The position numbers and the translations under genes are program-made. A model generated the notes under the pieces. The model made no database searches and was not told the origin of the DNA. It was given only the letters and a program-made list of their open reading frames with translations. Below, piece by piece: positions 44,284 through 53,096 of a DNA stretch of 64,000 nucleotides. Within the stretch, counting starts at the first letter, position 1. Each line of letters starts with the position of its first letter. Source of the stretch: CAWCAL01 sp963695075. Lineage in GTDB: Bacteria; Actinomycetota; Acidimicrobiia; Acidimicrobiales; CAWCAL01. The DNA lies in the NCBI GenBank assembly GCA_963695075.1, contig CAVOFR010000001.1, positions 186,001-250,000 on the forward strand, written 5' to 3'.

Positions 44284-44697
44284 ATGTTCGTCGGAATGTT
44301 CGATCGGTCGATCGACCAGAAGGGGAGACTCGCTCTCCCACCGAAGTTCCGATCCCGGCTGTCCGACGGCGGATTCGTGACCACCCTGCAGACATGCCTG
44401 GGCCTGTGGACCCAAGAAGGGTTCAACCAGATGGCAGAACGGCTCGATGCGCTGGCGACGGAGGGGAAGGTGGACCAATTGGCCCAGCGGAACTTCTACG
44501 GCTTCGCCGAAGAGGTCGGCGTGGATTCGCAGGGTCGCATCTCGCTACCGCTTCGACTGCGGGACAGCGCCGGCCTGGGGCGTGAAGCCGTCTTGCTCGG
44601 CCGCAACAAGCGGGTCGAGATCTTCGCCCCCGACACCTGGCGCGAACAGGAAGACCCGGCCAGCGTCGCTTCGGTATTCGAGGCTCTGGCTCTATGA
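44284..44697 (+). CDS. mraZ: MraZ transcriptional regulator
   Basis: The 137-residue protein holds two AbrB-like MraZ domains: the first has MFDRSIDQKGRLALPPKFR, the second VDSQGRISLPLRLRDSAGL followed by VLLGRNKRVEIFAPDTW. Homologues form a ring that binds TGGG repeats and represses the division and wall cluster, including mraZ itself. The repeats are directly upstream. It opens the cluster; the next gene, rsmH, lies beyond a structured leader. Confidence 0.95.
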   Translation: MFVGMFDRSIDQKGRLALPPKFRSRLSDGGFVTTLQTCLGLWTQEGFNQMAERLDALATEGKVDQLAQRNFYGFAEEVGVDSQGRISLPLRLRDSAGLGREAVLLGRNKRVEIFAPDTWREQEDPASVASVFEALAL

Positions 44698-44738
44698 CCT
44701 GCCCACCCACACCGCAAAGGAATCGATTCGTCCCGACC

Positions 44739-44861
44739 TCGCTCATGTGCAGCCTTCCGGTCAGCGAGATGGAAGGCCCCTACTCCGCCCGCTTCCCATC
44801 CAGCCCGCTCGGGGAGACATCCCGACGTGCGTCCGCTGGCCGGAGGGCTGCAGATGAGCGA
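44739..44861 (+). ncRNA. Candidate mraW leader RNA motif upstream of rsmH
   Basis: CTCATGTGCAGCCTTCCGG (from 44742) and CCGGAGGGCTGCAGATGAG (from 44840) are near-complete inverted repeats. Outer arms 44739-44760 and 44840-44861 match at 20 of 22 positions, and pairing continues inward to about 44766/44834. A second small helix can form inside. The mraW RNA motif is a known conserved structure in the 5' leader of mraW (rsmH) in Actinobacteria; position, size and stem agree. No protein frame in this 224-bp gap looks real. Confidence 0.65.
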
Positions 44862-44967
44862 CGACGGCGCCGCCAACCCGACGCGGCCTGACAGAACGGA
44901 TCGGCGGCCATGGGGGCAACCATGACGACGAGCGCGAGCGGGCGCGGCGGCTTTCCGGCACCAGCCC

Positions 44968-45885
44968 GTGCTGGTGAGCGAGGTCACCGACCTTTTCGCC
45001 CCGGTGCCGCCCGGTCTGGTCGTGGATGCGACCGTTGGTGGAGGCGGTCACGCCGCCTCGCTGCTGAGCGCTCATCGCCATCTGTCCCTTCTCGGCGTGG
45101 ATCGAGACGCTGCCGCTGTCGCCGCAGCCACGGAGCGTCTGGCCCGGTTCGGGTCGCGAGCCGATGTCGTTCGGGCCCGGTTCGACCAGATCGGTCGGCT
45201 CCTCGACGAGCGCACCGACCTGCCGCTGGTCGGCGTGTTGTTCGACCTGGGGGTCTCCTCGGTTCAGCTCGACACGGCGGACCGAGGGTTCAGTTTCCGC
45301 AACGACGGTCCACTGGACATGCGGATGGACACCCGCCAGGAGCTCGACGCTGCAACCGTCGTCAATACCTATCCGGTCGACGAACTGTCCAGGCTGATCG
45401 CCGAGTACGGCGACGAACGCTACGCCGGCAGGGTCGCCCGGGCGATCGAGCGCAGCCGCCCGATCACCTCGACCCGCCGCCTGGCTGAGCTGGTGCGTGA
45501 CGCCATCCCCGTGCCGGCCCGACGCGAGGGTGGCCACCCGGCTCGGCGCACGTTCCAAGCCATCCGCCTCGAGGTCAACCAGGAGCTCCCACTGCTCAGC
45601 GCCACCCTCTCCGACGTCTTGGAGCGTCTTGTGCCCGGCGGAAGGGCGGTCGCGTTGAGCTATCACAGCGGAGAGGATCGCATCGTCAAGGAGCAGTTCC
45701 GGAAGTGGTCCAGCTCACCGCTGCAACCCGCCGGCCTCCCGGTCGAACCCGACACCCCGCCGGGTAGGTTGGTCCACCGCGGCGTACTGGTGCCCTCGGC
45801 CGAGGAGCAGTCGGCCAATCCCCGATCCAGTAGCGCCAGGTTGCGCGCCCTCGAGGTCACCGGGGAAGGCCCGGGAACGCCGTGA
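44968..45885 (+). CDS. rsmH: 16S rRNA m4C1402 methyltransferase, N-terminus split by apparent frameshift
   Basis: RsmH methylates N4 of C1402 in 16S rRNA. The open frame of 305 codons from GTG 44968 has DATVGGGGHAASLL (SAM site), FDLGVSSVQLDTADRGFSFRNDGPLDMRMD, FQAIRLEVNQELPLL and ALSYHSGEDRIVK. The conserved lead FRHxPVL is encoded in this frame just before GTG 44968 with no start codon ahead of it. A proper start (ATG 44922, after GGGGG) lies in the neighbouring frame. Removing one T from TTT at 44952-44954 joins them into MTTSASGRGGFRHQPVL. Sequence error is the likeliest cause. Confidence 0.9.
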   Translation: MLVSEVTDLFAPVPPGLVVDATVGGGGHAASLLSAHRHLSLLGVDRDAAAVAAATERLARFGSRADVVRARFDQIGRLLDERTDLPLVGVLFDLGVSSVQLDTADRGFSFRNDGPLDMRMDTRQELDAATVVNTYPVDELSRLIAEYGDERYAGRVARAIERSRPITSTRRLAELVRDAIPVPARREGGHPARRTFQAIRLEVNQELPLLSATLSDVLERLVPGGRAVALSYHSGEDRIVKEQFRKWSSSPLQPAGLPVEPDTPPGRLVHRGVLVPSAEEQSANPRSSSARLRALEVTGEGPGTP

Positions 45886-46310
45886 CCGCAGTCGCCGGAA
45901 ACCGGCTTCCGTCGCGCGGTGGTTCGCAGCGGAGGCATCTCGGTGTCGTCGGGGAGGAAGGCGTACGTGCCCTCTCCGGGGTGACGGGAACGGTCGTCGG
46001 GGTGGGCATCGTGTTCGTGGTTGCAGCACTCTTCGGGCTGGCGGTTTCACACACGATGCTCGTGCAGGGCGAGGATCGGCTCGTCGAGATGAACCGGCGG
46101 CTCGAGACCGCATCCGAGCGATACCGGGAGCTGAGCGCCGAGGTGGCCGGCCTGGAGTCTCCGGCGCGGGTCGAGGCCGAAGCGGAGGGCCGCCTCGGCA
46201 TGGTCCGACCCGAACGGGTCAGTTGGCTGGTCGAGGTCGATCCGCACACGGAGTTGAGCGCTCGCGACCTCGATGGTCTCCTCCCGGAGCAGGGAGCCTC
46301 GCAGCCGTGA
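45882..46310 (+). CDS. ftsL: FtsL-like division protein
   Basis: The 142-residue protein lies where ftsL is expected and has its topology: a cytoplasmic N-terminus, one membrane segment (about 36-58), then a coiled coil (EDRLVEMNRRLETASERYRELSAEVAGLESPARVEAEA) outside. FtsL forms a complex with FtsQ and DivIC-type proteins and activates FtsWI. Sequence similarity alone is weak, as usual for the family; position and shape decide. It overlaps rsmH and ftsI by 4 bases each. Confidence 0.8.
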   Translation: MTAVAGNRLPSRGGSQRRHLGVVGEEGVRALSGVTGTVVGVGIVFVVAALFGLAVSHTMLVQGEDRLVEMNRRLETASERYRELSAEVAGLESPARVEAEAEGRLGMVRPERVSWLVEVDPHTELSARDLDGLLPEQGASQP

Positions 46311-48148
46311 GTGCCGGGACGCTCTCGTTCTTCACTCGCCCTCGGCCGCGCCCCCGGGCGACCGTCACGGTCCAGCGGCAGGTCACCGCCCACCGCATCG
46401 CCTTCCTCCTCGCCGCGCTCGTGCCGGTGTTCCTGGGAGTCGGGTATCGCCTGGTGAATGTCCAGGTGTTGGCCCCGGACCGGTATGTGGAGCTCGGACA
46501 GGATCAGCGCAGCCAGAGGCGGGAACTGGCCGTGAACCGCGGCCCGATCCTCGATCGTGACGGCAATGAGCTGGCGCTCAGCGTCGTGCGTTCGTCGGTG
46601 ACGGCCGATCCGAGGACGATCGCCGACCCGGGAGCGGTCGCCCGGCAACTTGCGCCGATCCTCGGCGTCCCGGAGCCGGAGCTCGCCGAGGACCTCTCGA
46701 GGACCGACCGGAGCTTCGTTTACCTCGACCGCAAGGTGGACGAGGTGGTGGCCGACGCGGTGGCCGAGCTCGCCATCCCCGGCGTCACGCTCGAGGACGA
46801 ACCGTTGCGCACCTGGCCGGCCGAGGGACTGGCTCGGTCGGTGATCGGCTACGTCGGGACCGACAATGTCGGATTGTCGGGCCTCGAGCTCCAGTACGAC
46901 GCCACCTTGTCGGGCCTGGCAGGTGAGATGATCGTGGAGAGCGACGGGTCGGGGAGACGGATTCCGACCGGCGCGAGCTCGGAACGACCGGCCCTCGCCA
47001 GCTCGGGCCTGGTGCTCAGCCTGGATCGCTCGCTTCAGTTCGAGGCGGAGCGCGTGCTCTCGAGGGCGGTCGAGGAGACCGGAGCCAAGGGCGGGATGGT
47101 CGTCATCTCGGATCCGCGGTCCGGTGACATCCTCGCCATTGCGAACATCGGGCGGAGCGAGGACGGGACGGTCGGGTCGACGGGCGACAACCAGGCGCTG
47201 ACCACGGTGTTCGAGCCCGGCTCGGTCAACAAGGTCATCACCGTCGCGGCCGCATTGGAAGAGGGCACGGTCGAGCCCGACACGGTGCTCTCCGTCCCCG
47301 ACCAGCTCACGGTCTACGACTACACCTTCTCGGACCACGATCCGCACGCGACCGAGTCCTGGACGGTGAACGACATCGTCACGAACTCCTCGAACGTCGG
47401 GACGATCCTGCTGGCCCGCGACGTCGGGGCGGAACGACTCGACGAGTACCTCCGGCGATTCGGATTCGGTGAACCGACGGCGCTGGGTTTCCCCAGCGAG
47501 TCGGCGGGCATCATGCTCGACCTGGAGAACTGGTCCGGGACTTCTCTCGGGGCGATCCCGATCGGCCAGGGGGTCGCCGTGACGGCGATGCAGATGCTCG
47601 GTGTGTTCAACACGGTGGCAAACGATGGTGTCGCCCAGCCGCCCAGGCTCGTCTCCGGCATCGCCGAAGAGGGTGGGATCGAACCCGTCGAGCTGGATGA
47701 GGGCACCCGGGTGGTGTCATCGGAGACGTCCGCCCAGCTCAGGGCGATGCTGGCCGACGTGGTCGAGTCCGGTACCGGACAGGCAGCCGCCATCGACGGG
47801 TATGCCGTCGCGGGGAAGACGGGAACGGCCCGCAAGCCCCAGGAGACCGGGGGCTACACCGACGAGGACGGCCGCTTCCACTATGTCTCCACCTTCGCCG
47901 GGTTCGTCCCGGCCCGGGATCCGCAGCTCTCGGCCATCGTCGTGATCGACGAACCGCGGTCCTCGATCTACGCCAGCGAGACGGCCGCTCCGGTGTTCGC
48001 CGAGCTCGCGCAGTTCTCCCTCCGACACCTGGACATCGCACCGACGCGTGCCGGATCCCCGGAATCGAACGTTGCAGGCCAGGACACCGAAGAAGACCCA
48101 GGCGGTGGTCTCGCGGGGGCGAACGACCTCAGCGTGCTCGATAGCTGA
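46307..48148 (+). CDS. ftsI: Septal peptidoglycan transpeptidase (PBP3)
   Basis: The 613-residue class B penicillin-binding protein crosslinks septal peptidoglycan. It has an N-terminal membrane anchor (about 30-52), a pedestal domain (NRGPILDRDGNELA), and the transpeptidase motifs S306-x-x-K309 (FEPGSVNK), S361-S362-N363 and K504-T505-G506. The SxxK inner residues are Val-Asn rather than the frequent Thr-Phe. GTG 46307 overlaps the ftsL stop. A polar C-terminal tail lacks a PASTA domain. Confidence 0.94.
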   Translation: MSAGTLSFFTRPRPRPRATVTVQRQVTAHRIAFLLAALVPVFLGVGYRLVNVQVLAPDRYVELGQDQRSQRRELAVNRGPILDRDGNELALSVVRSSVTADPRTIADPGAVARQLAPILGVPEPELAEDLSRTDRSFVYLDRKVDEVVADAVAELAIPGVTLEDEPLRTWPAEGLARSVIGYVGTDNVGLSGLELQYDATLSGLAGEMIVESDGSGRRIPTGASSERPALASSGLVLSLDRSLQFEAERVLSRAVEETGAKGGMVVISDPRSGDILAIANIGRSEDGTVGSTGDNQALTTVFEPGSVNKVITVAAALEEGTVEPDTVLSVPDQLTVYDYTFSDHDPHATESWTVNDIVTNSSNVGTILLARDVGAERLDEYLRRFGFGEPTALGFPSESAGIMLDLENWSGTSLGAIPIGQGVAVTAMQMLGVFNTVANDGVAQPPRLVSGIAEEGGIEPVELDEGTRVVSSETSAQLRAMLADVVESGTGQAAAIDGYAVAGKTGTARKPQETGGYTDEDGRFHYVSTFAGFVPARDPQLSAIVVIDEPRSSIYASETAAPVFAELAQFSLRHLDIAPTRAGSPESNVAGQDTEEDPGGGLAGANDLSVLDS

Positions 48149-49584
48149 TGCGACTCGACCAGCTCGTCGACTCCCTTCGCTCGGAGTCGGTCGAGGCGAG
48201 AGTCGGGCCCGACGCTTCCGCTGGAGAGGTCGAGGTGAGGGCGGTCTCACACGACAGCCGTTCTGTCGGCCCGGGCGACCTCTTCGCGTGCGTGGTGGGG
48301 GAGCAGTTCGACGGTCACCGGTTCGCCGCGGAGGCTGTCGATGCCGGTGCGGCGGCCCTTCTCTGCGAGCGTGCGGTCGACGTCGACGCCGCCGTGATCA
48401 CCGTCGGCCGGGTCCGGGAGGCGCTGGGCCCGGCCGCGGCGGCGATCCTCGGACGTCCCTCCGAAGAGATGTCGGTGATCGGGATCACCGGAACCAACGG
48501 TAAGACGACCGTCTCCGCGATGGTGCGGAGTGGTCTCGAGGCGCACGGAAAGCGGTGCGAACTGATCGGCACTCTCACCGGTGCCCGCACGACACCCGAA
48601 GCCCCCGACCTGCAGACCCTGCTCCGGACGTGGGCGGACGACTCGGTGGAGGCGGTGGTGATGGAGGTCTCCTCCCACGCGCTCGACATGCATCGGGTGG
48701 ACGGGACCAGGTTCGCTGTGGCCGCCTTCACGAATCTGGGACGGGACCACCTCGACTACCACGAGACGACCGAGGCCTATTTCAGAGCGAAAGCCCGACT
48801 GTTCGAGCCCCAACTGGCGGAGCGAGCGGTCGTCAACATCGACGATCCGTACGGCCGGCTCCTCGGCGATACGATCGACATCCCGGTCCTTCCAGTGGCG
48901 CTGAGCGAGGTGCACGACCTGAGGAGCGAGACGTGGCGGACCACGTTCGAATGGAGGGACACCGGGTTCTCGGTGCCGCTCGCCGGTACCCACAACGCCG
49001 CGAACGCACTCCTCGCCGCCGGGATCCTGGTCTCGCTCGGCGTTCCCCCGGTCACCGCTGCCAGCGGGATCGCCGCTACCCCGGTGATCCCGGGTCGGTT
49101 CGAGCGGGTCGACCACGATGGCCCCCTGTCGGTGGTCGTGGACTACGCGCACACTCCCGATGCGCTCGAGGCCGTCCTGCTGTCGGCCCGAGAGCGGACC
49201 GCGGCACGGGTCGTCGTCGTGTTCGGATGTGGCGGCGACCGCGACCGAAGCAAACGACCCATGATGGGTCGCGTCGCCAGCGCGCTGGGGGATGTCGTCG
49301 TCTTGACCAGCGATAACCCGAGGACGGAGTCGCCAGGTGCGATCATCGACGACGTGAGGCGCGGCGTGCAGTTCCCTGAACGGGTCGAGGTGATCCCGGA
49401 TCGAGCAGAGGCCATCCGGCATGCAGTGGCCCGCGCCGGCCCGGACGACCTGGTCCTCATCGCCGGTAAGGGACACGAGACGACGCAGATCATCGGCGAC
49501 GAGGTCCATGGGTTCGATGATCGCGAGGTGGCCCTGGAGGCGCTGGACGCCCGATTCGGTACGGAGGGGGACGGGGCCCGATGA
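48148..49584 (+). CDS. murE: UDP-MurNAc-tripeptide synthetase (meso-diaminopimelate adding)
   Basis: The 478-residue Mur ligase adds the third stem amino acid. Seen are SHDSRSVGPGDLFACV, the ATP loop GTNGKTT (115-121), HALDMHRVDGTRF, THNAANALLAAG and TSDNPRTESP. DNPR is the motif of enzymes using meso-diaminopimelate, so the wall is probably of the mDAP type. The start overlaps the ftsI stop by one base. The next gene is mraY, not murF. Confidence 0.95.
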   Translation: MRLDQLVDSLRSESVEARVGPDASAGEVEVRAVSHDSRSVGPGDLFACVVGEQFDGHRFAAEAVDAGAAALLCERAVDVDAAVITVGRVREALGPAAAAILGRPSEEMSVIGITGTNGKTTVSAMVRSGLEAHGKRCELIGTLTGARTTPEAPDLQTLLRTWADDSVEAVVMEVSSHALDMHRVDGTRFAVAAFTNLGRDHLDYHETTEAYFRAKARLFEPQLAERAVVNIDDPYGRLLGDTIDIPVLPVALSEVHDLRSETWRTTFEWRDTGFSVPLAGTHNAANALLAAGILVSLGVPPVTAASGIAATPVIPGRFERVDHDGPLSVVVDYAHTPDALEAVLLSARERTAARVVVVFGCGGDRDRSKRPMMGRVASALGDVVVLTSDNPRTESPGAIIDDVRRGVQFPERVEVIPDRAEAIRHAVARAGPDDLVLIAGKGHETTQIIGDEVHGFDDREVALEALDARFGTEGDGAR

Positions 49585-50612
49585 CCCGGCTCATGATCGC
49601 AGCGGCGCTGGCGCTGGCGACCTCGTTGTTGGGTACCCGTGTCCTGATCGTCCTGTTGCGTCGAGGCGGGCTGGGTCAGCCAATCCACGAGGACGTTCCG
49701 GAAGGGCACGTCACCAAGGCCGGCATCCCCACGATGGGCGGCCTGGCGATCGTCGGGGGAGCGGTCATCGGCTACGTGGTCAGCGACCTCTTCGGGGGGA
49801 TCTACACCCGCAGCGGCATCATCGTGATGCTCGCCATCGTCGGAGCCGGGCTGGTCGGCCTGCTCGACGACTGGTTGAAGGTCTCGCGCGAACGGAACCT
49901 GGGGCTCAACCGGCGAGCCAAGACCGTCGGACTCCTCGCCGTCGCGATCTGTTTCGCGGTGGCCCTGATCAATCTCACCGATGTCCACACGACGCTGTCG
50001 TTCACCCGCTTCGACCATCCGGGTTGGGACCTGGGCGATCTGGGCTGGATCGTCTGGGCTGTCCTGTTGATCTACGCGACGTCCAACTCGGTCAATCTCA
50101 CCGACGGCCTCGACGGACTGGCCGCAGGATCCGGTGTCTTCGCGTTCATGGCGTTCCTGGTCGTCGGGTTCTGGTCGTTCCGACACCCGGAGATCTACGA
50201 CACCAACCATGCCCTGGACCTGGCCATCGTCGCGGCCGCCATGCTCGGCGCCTGCGTCGGCTACCTCTGGTGGAACGCGGCACCGGCGCAGATCATCATG
50301 GGCGACACCGGCTCGTTGGCGATCGGCACGGCACTCGCCGCGCTGGCGATCGGATTGAACGTCCAGCTGCTCCTGATCATCGTCGGGGCCATCTACGTCC
50401 TCGAGGCCGCGTCGGTGATCATCCAGGTCGGGTTCTTCAAGCTGACCCGAAAGCGCGTGTTCCGGATGGCCCCGATCCATCACCACTTCGAGCTGAAGGG
50501 CTGGCCGGACACCTGGGTCATCATTCGGTTCTGGATGTTCGCCGGTCTCGCGGTGGCGGTCGCGCTCGGCGTCTTCTATCGCGACTTCACGCTGGTCGAG
50601 GTGCTGCCGTGA
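49581..50612 (+). CDS. mraY: Phospho-MurNAc-pentapeptide transferase
   Basis: The 343-residue multi-pass membrane enzyme makes lipid I from UDP-MurNAc-pentapeptide and undecaprenyl phosphate. It has about ten helices and the family residues GIPTMGGLAI, LLDDWLKV, NSVNLTDGLDGLAAG, IIMGDTGSLAIG and APIHHHFELKGWPD. ATG 49581 overlaps the murE stop (ATGA), so murF does not intervene. Confidence 0.96.
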   Translation: MTRLMIAAALALATSLLGTRVLIVLLRRGGLGQPIHEDVPEGHVTKAGIPTMGGLAIVGGAVIGYVVSDLFGGIYTRSGIIVMLAIVGAGLVGLLDDWLKVSRERNLGLNRRAKTVGLLAVAICFAVALINLTDVHTTLSFTRFDHPGWDLGDLGWIVWAVLLIYATSNSVNLTDGLDGLAAGSGVFAFMAFLVVGFWSFRHPEIYDTNHALDLAIVAAAMLGACVGYLWWNAAPAQIIMGDTGSLAIGTALAALAIGLNVQLLLIIVGAIYVLEAASVIIQVGFFKLTRKRVFRMAPIHHHFELKGWPDTWVIIRFWMFAGLAVAVALGVFYRDFTLVEVLP

Positions 50613-51922
50613 CCGTCACCCTCGTCGCCGGCGTCGGCGTCCAGGGTCGAGCTGTCGCCCGATCGCTCGTCGCTCATGGTCAAGCCGTGGTGGTCGCCGA
50701 CGACCGGCCGACCGCCGAGGCCAGAGCGATGATGGTCGAGCTCGGTCTGGTCGTCCACGAGGCACCAGGACCCGAGGGATGGGAGCGTCTGGTGAGCGAC
50801 GCGGACCGTGTCGTTCCCAGCCCCGGGCTCTCCGAGAACCATCCGGTCTTCGGTGCGGCCTCGCTGCTTTCGACTCCCATCCGAAGCGAGCTCGATCTCG
50901 CCGGCGAATGGGACAGCCGCCGGCTCGCCGCGGTCACCGGCACGAACGGCAAGACCACCGTGACGACGATGCTCACCCGGTGCCTCGTCGCCGCCGGCAT
51001 CCCGGCTGTCGCCGCCGGCAACACCGACCTGCCACTCGTCACGGCGATCGCCGACCCCTCGACCGAGGTCTTCGTGGTCGAGGCTTCGTCTTTCCAGCTC
51101 GCGCGGACGGCCCGATTCACGCCTGCAGTCGCCGTGTGGCTCAACTTCGCGCCCGACCATCTCGACCTGCACCGCACGGTCGACTCCTACCGGTCGGCGA
51201 AAGCTCGGATCTTCCGCGATCTCGGGCCGGACGATGTCGCCGTCGTAAACGCCGACGACCCCACGGTCGCCGCGGCCGGGACCGGCCGGGCCCGTCGGGT
51301 GACGTTCGGACTCCGGACGGCTGACTGGAGGGTTCGGGAAGGATCGCTGATCGGCCCCGGCGGTGCGGTGATGTCCACCGACGATCTCGCCCGGGGGCTA
51401 CCCCATGACATCTCGAACGCCCTGGCCGTTCTCGCCTGCGCCGACTCTCTCGGCGTGCCCATGGAGGTTTGTCGGGCGGTGTTGGCGGAGTTCCCGGGGT
51501 TGCCCCACCGCGTGTCCCTCATCGGCGAGGATGGTGGGGTGCGATGGTACGACGACTCCAAGGCCACCACGCCGCACGCCACCGTCGCCGCTCTCAGCGG
51601 GCTCGACTCGGTTGTCCTGATCGCGGGTGGCCGCAACAAGGGCGTCGATCTCACGCCGCTGAGGCACCGCTCGGTGCGAGCCGTCGTCGCCATCGGAGAG
51701 GCCTCGGGCGAGGTGGAGGCCGTCTTCTCCCCCACGGTCGAGACCGTGACGGCCTCGACGATGCACGAGGCCGTGGCCGCCGCAGCCGAGCTGGCCCGAC
51801 CGGGTGACACCGTCCTTCTGTCGCCGGCGTGCGCATCGTTCGACTGGTACTCGTCCTATGGCGAGCGAGGTGACGAGTTCACCCGTGAAGTCGTCGCGTT
51901 GATCGGTGGTGACGATGACTAG
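50609..51922 (+). CDS. murD: UDP-MurNAc-alanine D-glutamate ligase
   Basis: The 437-residue Mur ligase adds D-glutamate. An N-terminal nucleotide-binding domain (LVAGVGVQGRAVARSL) is followed by the ATP loop GTNGKTT (111-117), EASSFQLA, LNFAPDHLDLH, SKATTPHATVAAL and LIAGGRNKGVDL, then LSPACASFDWYSSYGERGDEF. GTG 50609 overlaps the mraY stop. Confidence 0.95.
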   Translation: MTVTLVAGVGVQGRAVARSLVAHGQAVVVADDRPTAEARAMMVELGLVVHEAPGPEGWERLVSDADRVVPSPGLSENHPVFGAASLLSTPIRSELDLAGEWDSRRLAAVTGTNGKTTVTTMLTRCLVAAGIPAVAAGNTDLPLVTAIADPSTEVFVVEASSFQLARTARFTPAVAVWLNFAPDHLDLHRTVDSYRSAKARIFRDLGPDDVAVVNADDPTVAAAGTGRARRVTFGLRTADWRVREGSLIGPGGAVMSTDDLARGLPHDISNALAVLACADSLGVPMEVCRAVLAEFPGLPHRVSLIGEDGGVRWYDDSKATTPHATVAALSGLDSVVLIAGGRNKGVDLTPLRHRSVRAVVAIGEASGEVEAVFSPTVETVTASTMHEAVAAAAELARPGDTVLLSPACASFDWYSSYGERGDEFTREVVALIGGDDD

Positions 51923-53096
51923 CGGCTCCACCGCTCGACGCTCGGCCCCGAAAGGCCGGTCCCGACCGTCGGTGCGGTCGGTTCCCTCGGGACGACGGAG
52001 CCCGCATGGCAGCCGAACCGGCCCGTTCACGGGACTGCTCGCCCTCGTGGTGGTCCTCGGTCTCGGTGGCCTGGTGATGGTGCTGTCAGCGTCTTCGGTT
52101 GCGGCACTCGACGAGTTCGGGGATTCCTACTACTTCTTCAAGAGGCAACTGATCTGGCTCGTCGTCGGTGCCGTCACCATGGTGGCCATCATGCGACTGG
52201 ACTATCGCGTCTGGCGGCGCTTCGCCGGACCGGCTGTGGTGGTCGCCCTGATCGCCCTCGGGCTGGTCCTGATCCCGCAGATCGGCGTCGCTGTCAACGG
52301 CTCCCGTCGATGGCTGGGAGCCGGCCCTCTGCGGTTCCAGCCATCGGAGCTGGCGAAGCTCGCCGTGCTCCTCTTCAGCGCGGAGCTGCTCGCTCGCCGG
52401 GGATCCCGTATGGCCGAGTCTCATCTGACGCTCCGACCGGTGCTCGCCGTGACCGCGCTGCTGGCGGGGCTGGTCGTGATCCAGGACCTCGGCACGGCGA
52501 TCGTGATCGTCGGCACCGTACTCGGCGTACTGTGGATGGCCGGAGCGCCGGCGATCCAGCTGGCGGGCGTGAGCATCGGATTCGGCGCGGCAGGTGCGGC
52601 TTTCGCGCTCTACGAGCCCTATCGCCGCGCCCGCTTCACCGTATTCCTCGATCCGTGGCAGGACGTACAGGGGAATGGTTGGCAGACGATCCAATCACTG
52701 GTCGGTGTGGCCTCCGGAGGGATTCTCGGGGTCGGCCTAGGCGCCAGTAGGGCCAAGTGGGGATTCCTGCCCTTCGCTCACACCGACTTCATCTTCGCGG
52801 TGATCGCCGAGGAGCTCGGGCTCATGGGCGCCATGGCGGTGGTCGCCATGTTCTTCACCTTCGGATTCCTCGGGCTCCGGGTCGCGGCCCGAGCACCCGA
52901 TCGGTTCGGCTCGCTTCTGGCCGGCGGCGTGACCCTTTGGATCCTCAGCCAGGCGCTGGTCAACATCTGTGGCGTTCTCGGTCTGTTGCCTGTGACCGGC
53001 GTTCCCCTGCCGTTCATCAGCGCCGGCGGGTCTTCGCTGGTGGTCACCATGGCGGCCACCGGAATGCTGCTCTCCGTCGCCCGCCACACGAAATGA
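51915..53096 (+). CDS. ftsW: Septal peptidoglycan polymerase (SEDS)
   Basis: The 393-residue SEDS glycosyltransferase has about ten helices and the family blocks NGSRRWLGAGPLRFQPSELAKLA, DLGTAIVI, HTDFIFAVIAEELGLMGA and GLLPVTGVPLPFISAGGSS. It polymerises lipid II together with FtsI. A basic Ser/Arg/Pro N-terminal tail of about 36 residues comes before the first helix. ATG 51915 overlaps murD by 8 bases; GTG 51906 is an alternative start. Confidence 0.95.
   Translation: MTSGSTARRSAPKGRSRPSVRSVPSGRRSPHGSRTGPFTGLLALVVVLGLGGLVMVLSASSVAALDEFGDSYYFFKRQLIWLVVGAVTMVAIMRLDYRVWRRFAGPAVVVALIALGLVLIPQIGVAVNGSRRWLGAGPLRFQPSELAKLAVLLFSAELLARRGSRMAESHLTLRPVLAVTALLAGLVVIQDLGTAIVIVGTVLGVLWMAGAPAIQLAGVSIGFGAAGAAFALYEPYRRARFTVFLDPWQDVQGNGWQTIQSLVGVASGGILGVGLGASRAKWGFLPFAHTDFIFAVIAEELGLMGAMAVVAMFFTFGFLGLRVAARAPDRFGSLLAGGVTLWILSQALVNICGVLGLLPVTGVPLPFISAGGSSLVVTMAATGMLLSVARHTK

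Noticed and set aside
44694..44891. 65-codon frame between mraZ and rsmH
   Set aside because: It coincides with the long inverted repeat that is better explained as a leader RNA; composition is Arg-rich and no homology is apparent.
45857..47347. 496-codon minus-strand frame opposite ftsL and ftsI
   Set aside because: It is the mirror of the ftsI coding sequence; the plus strand carries all transpeptidase motifs.
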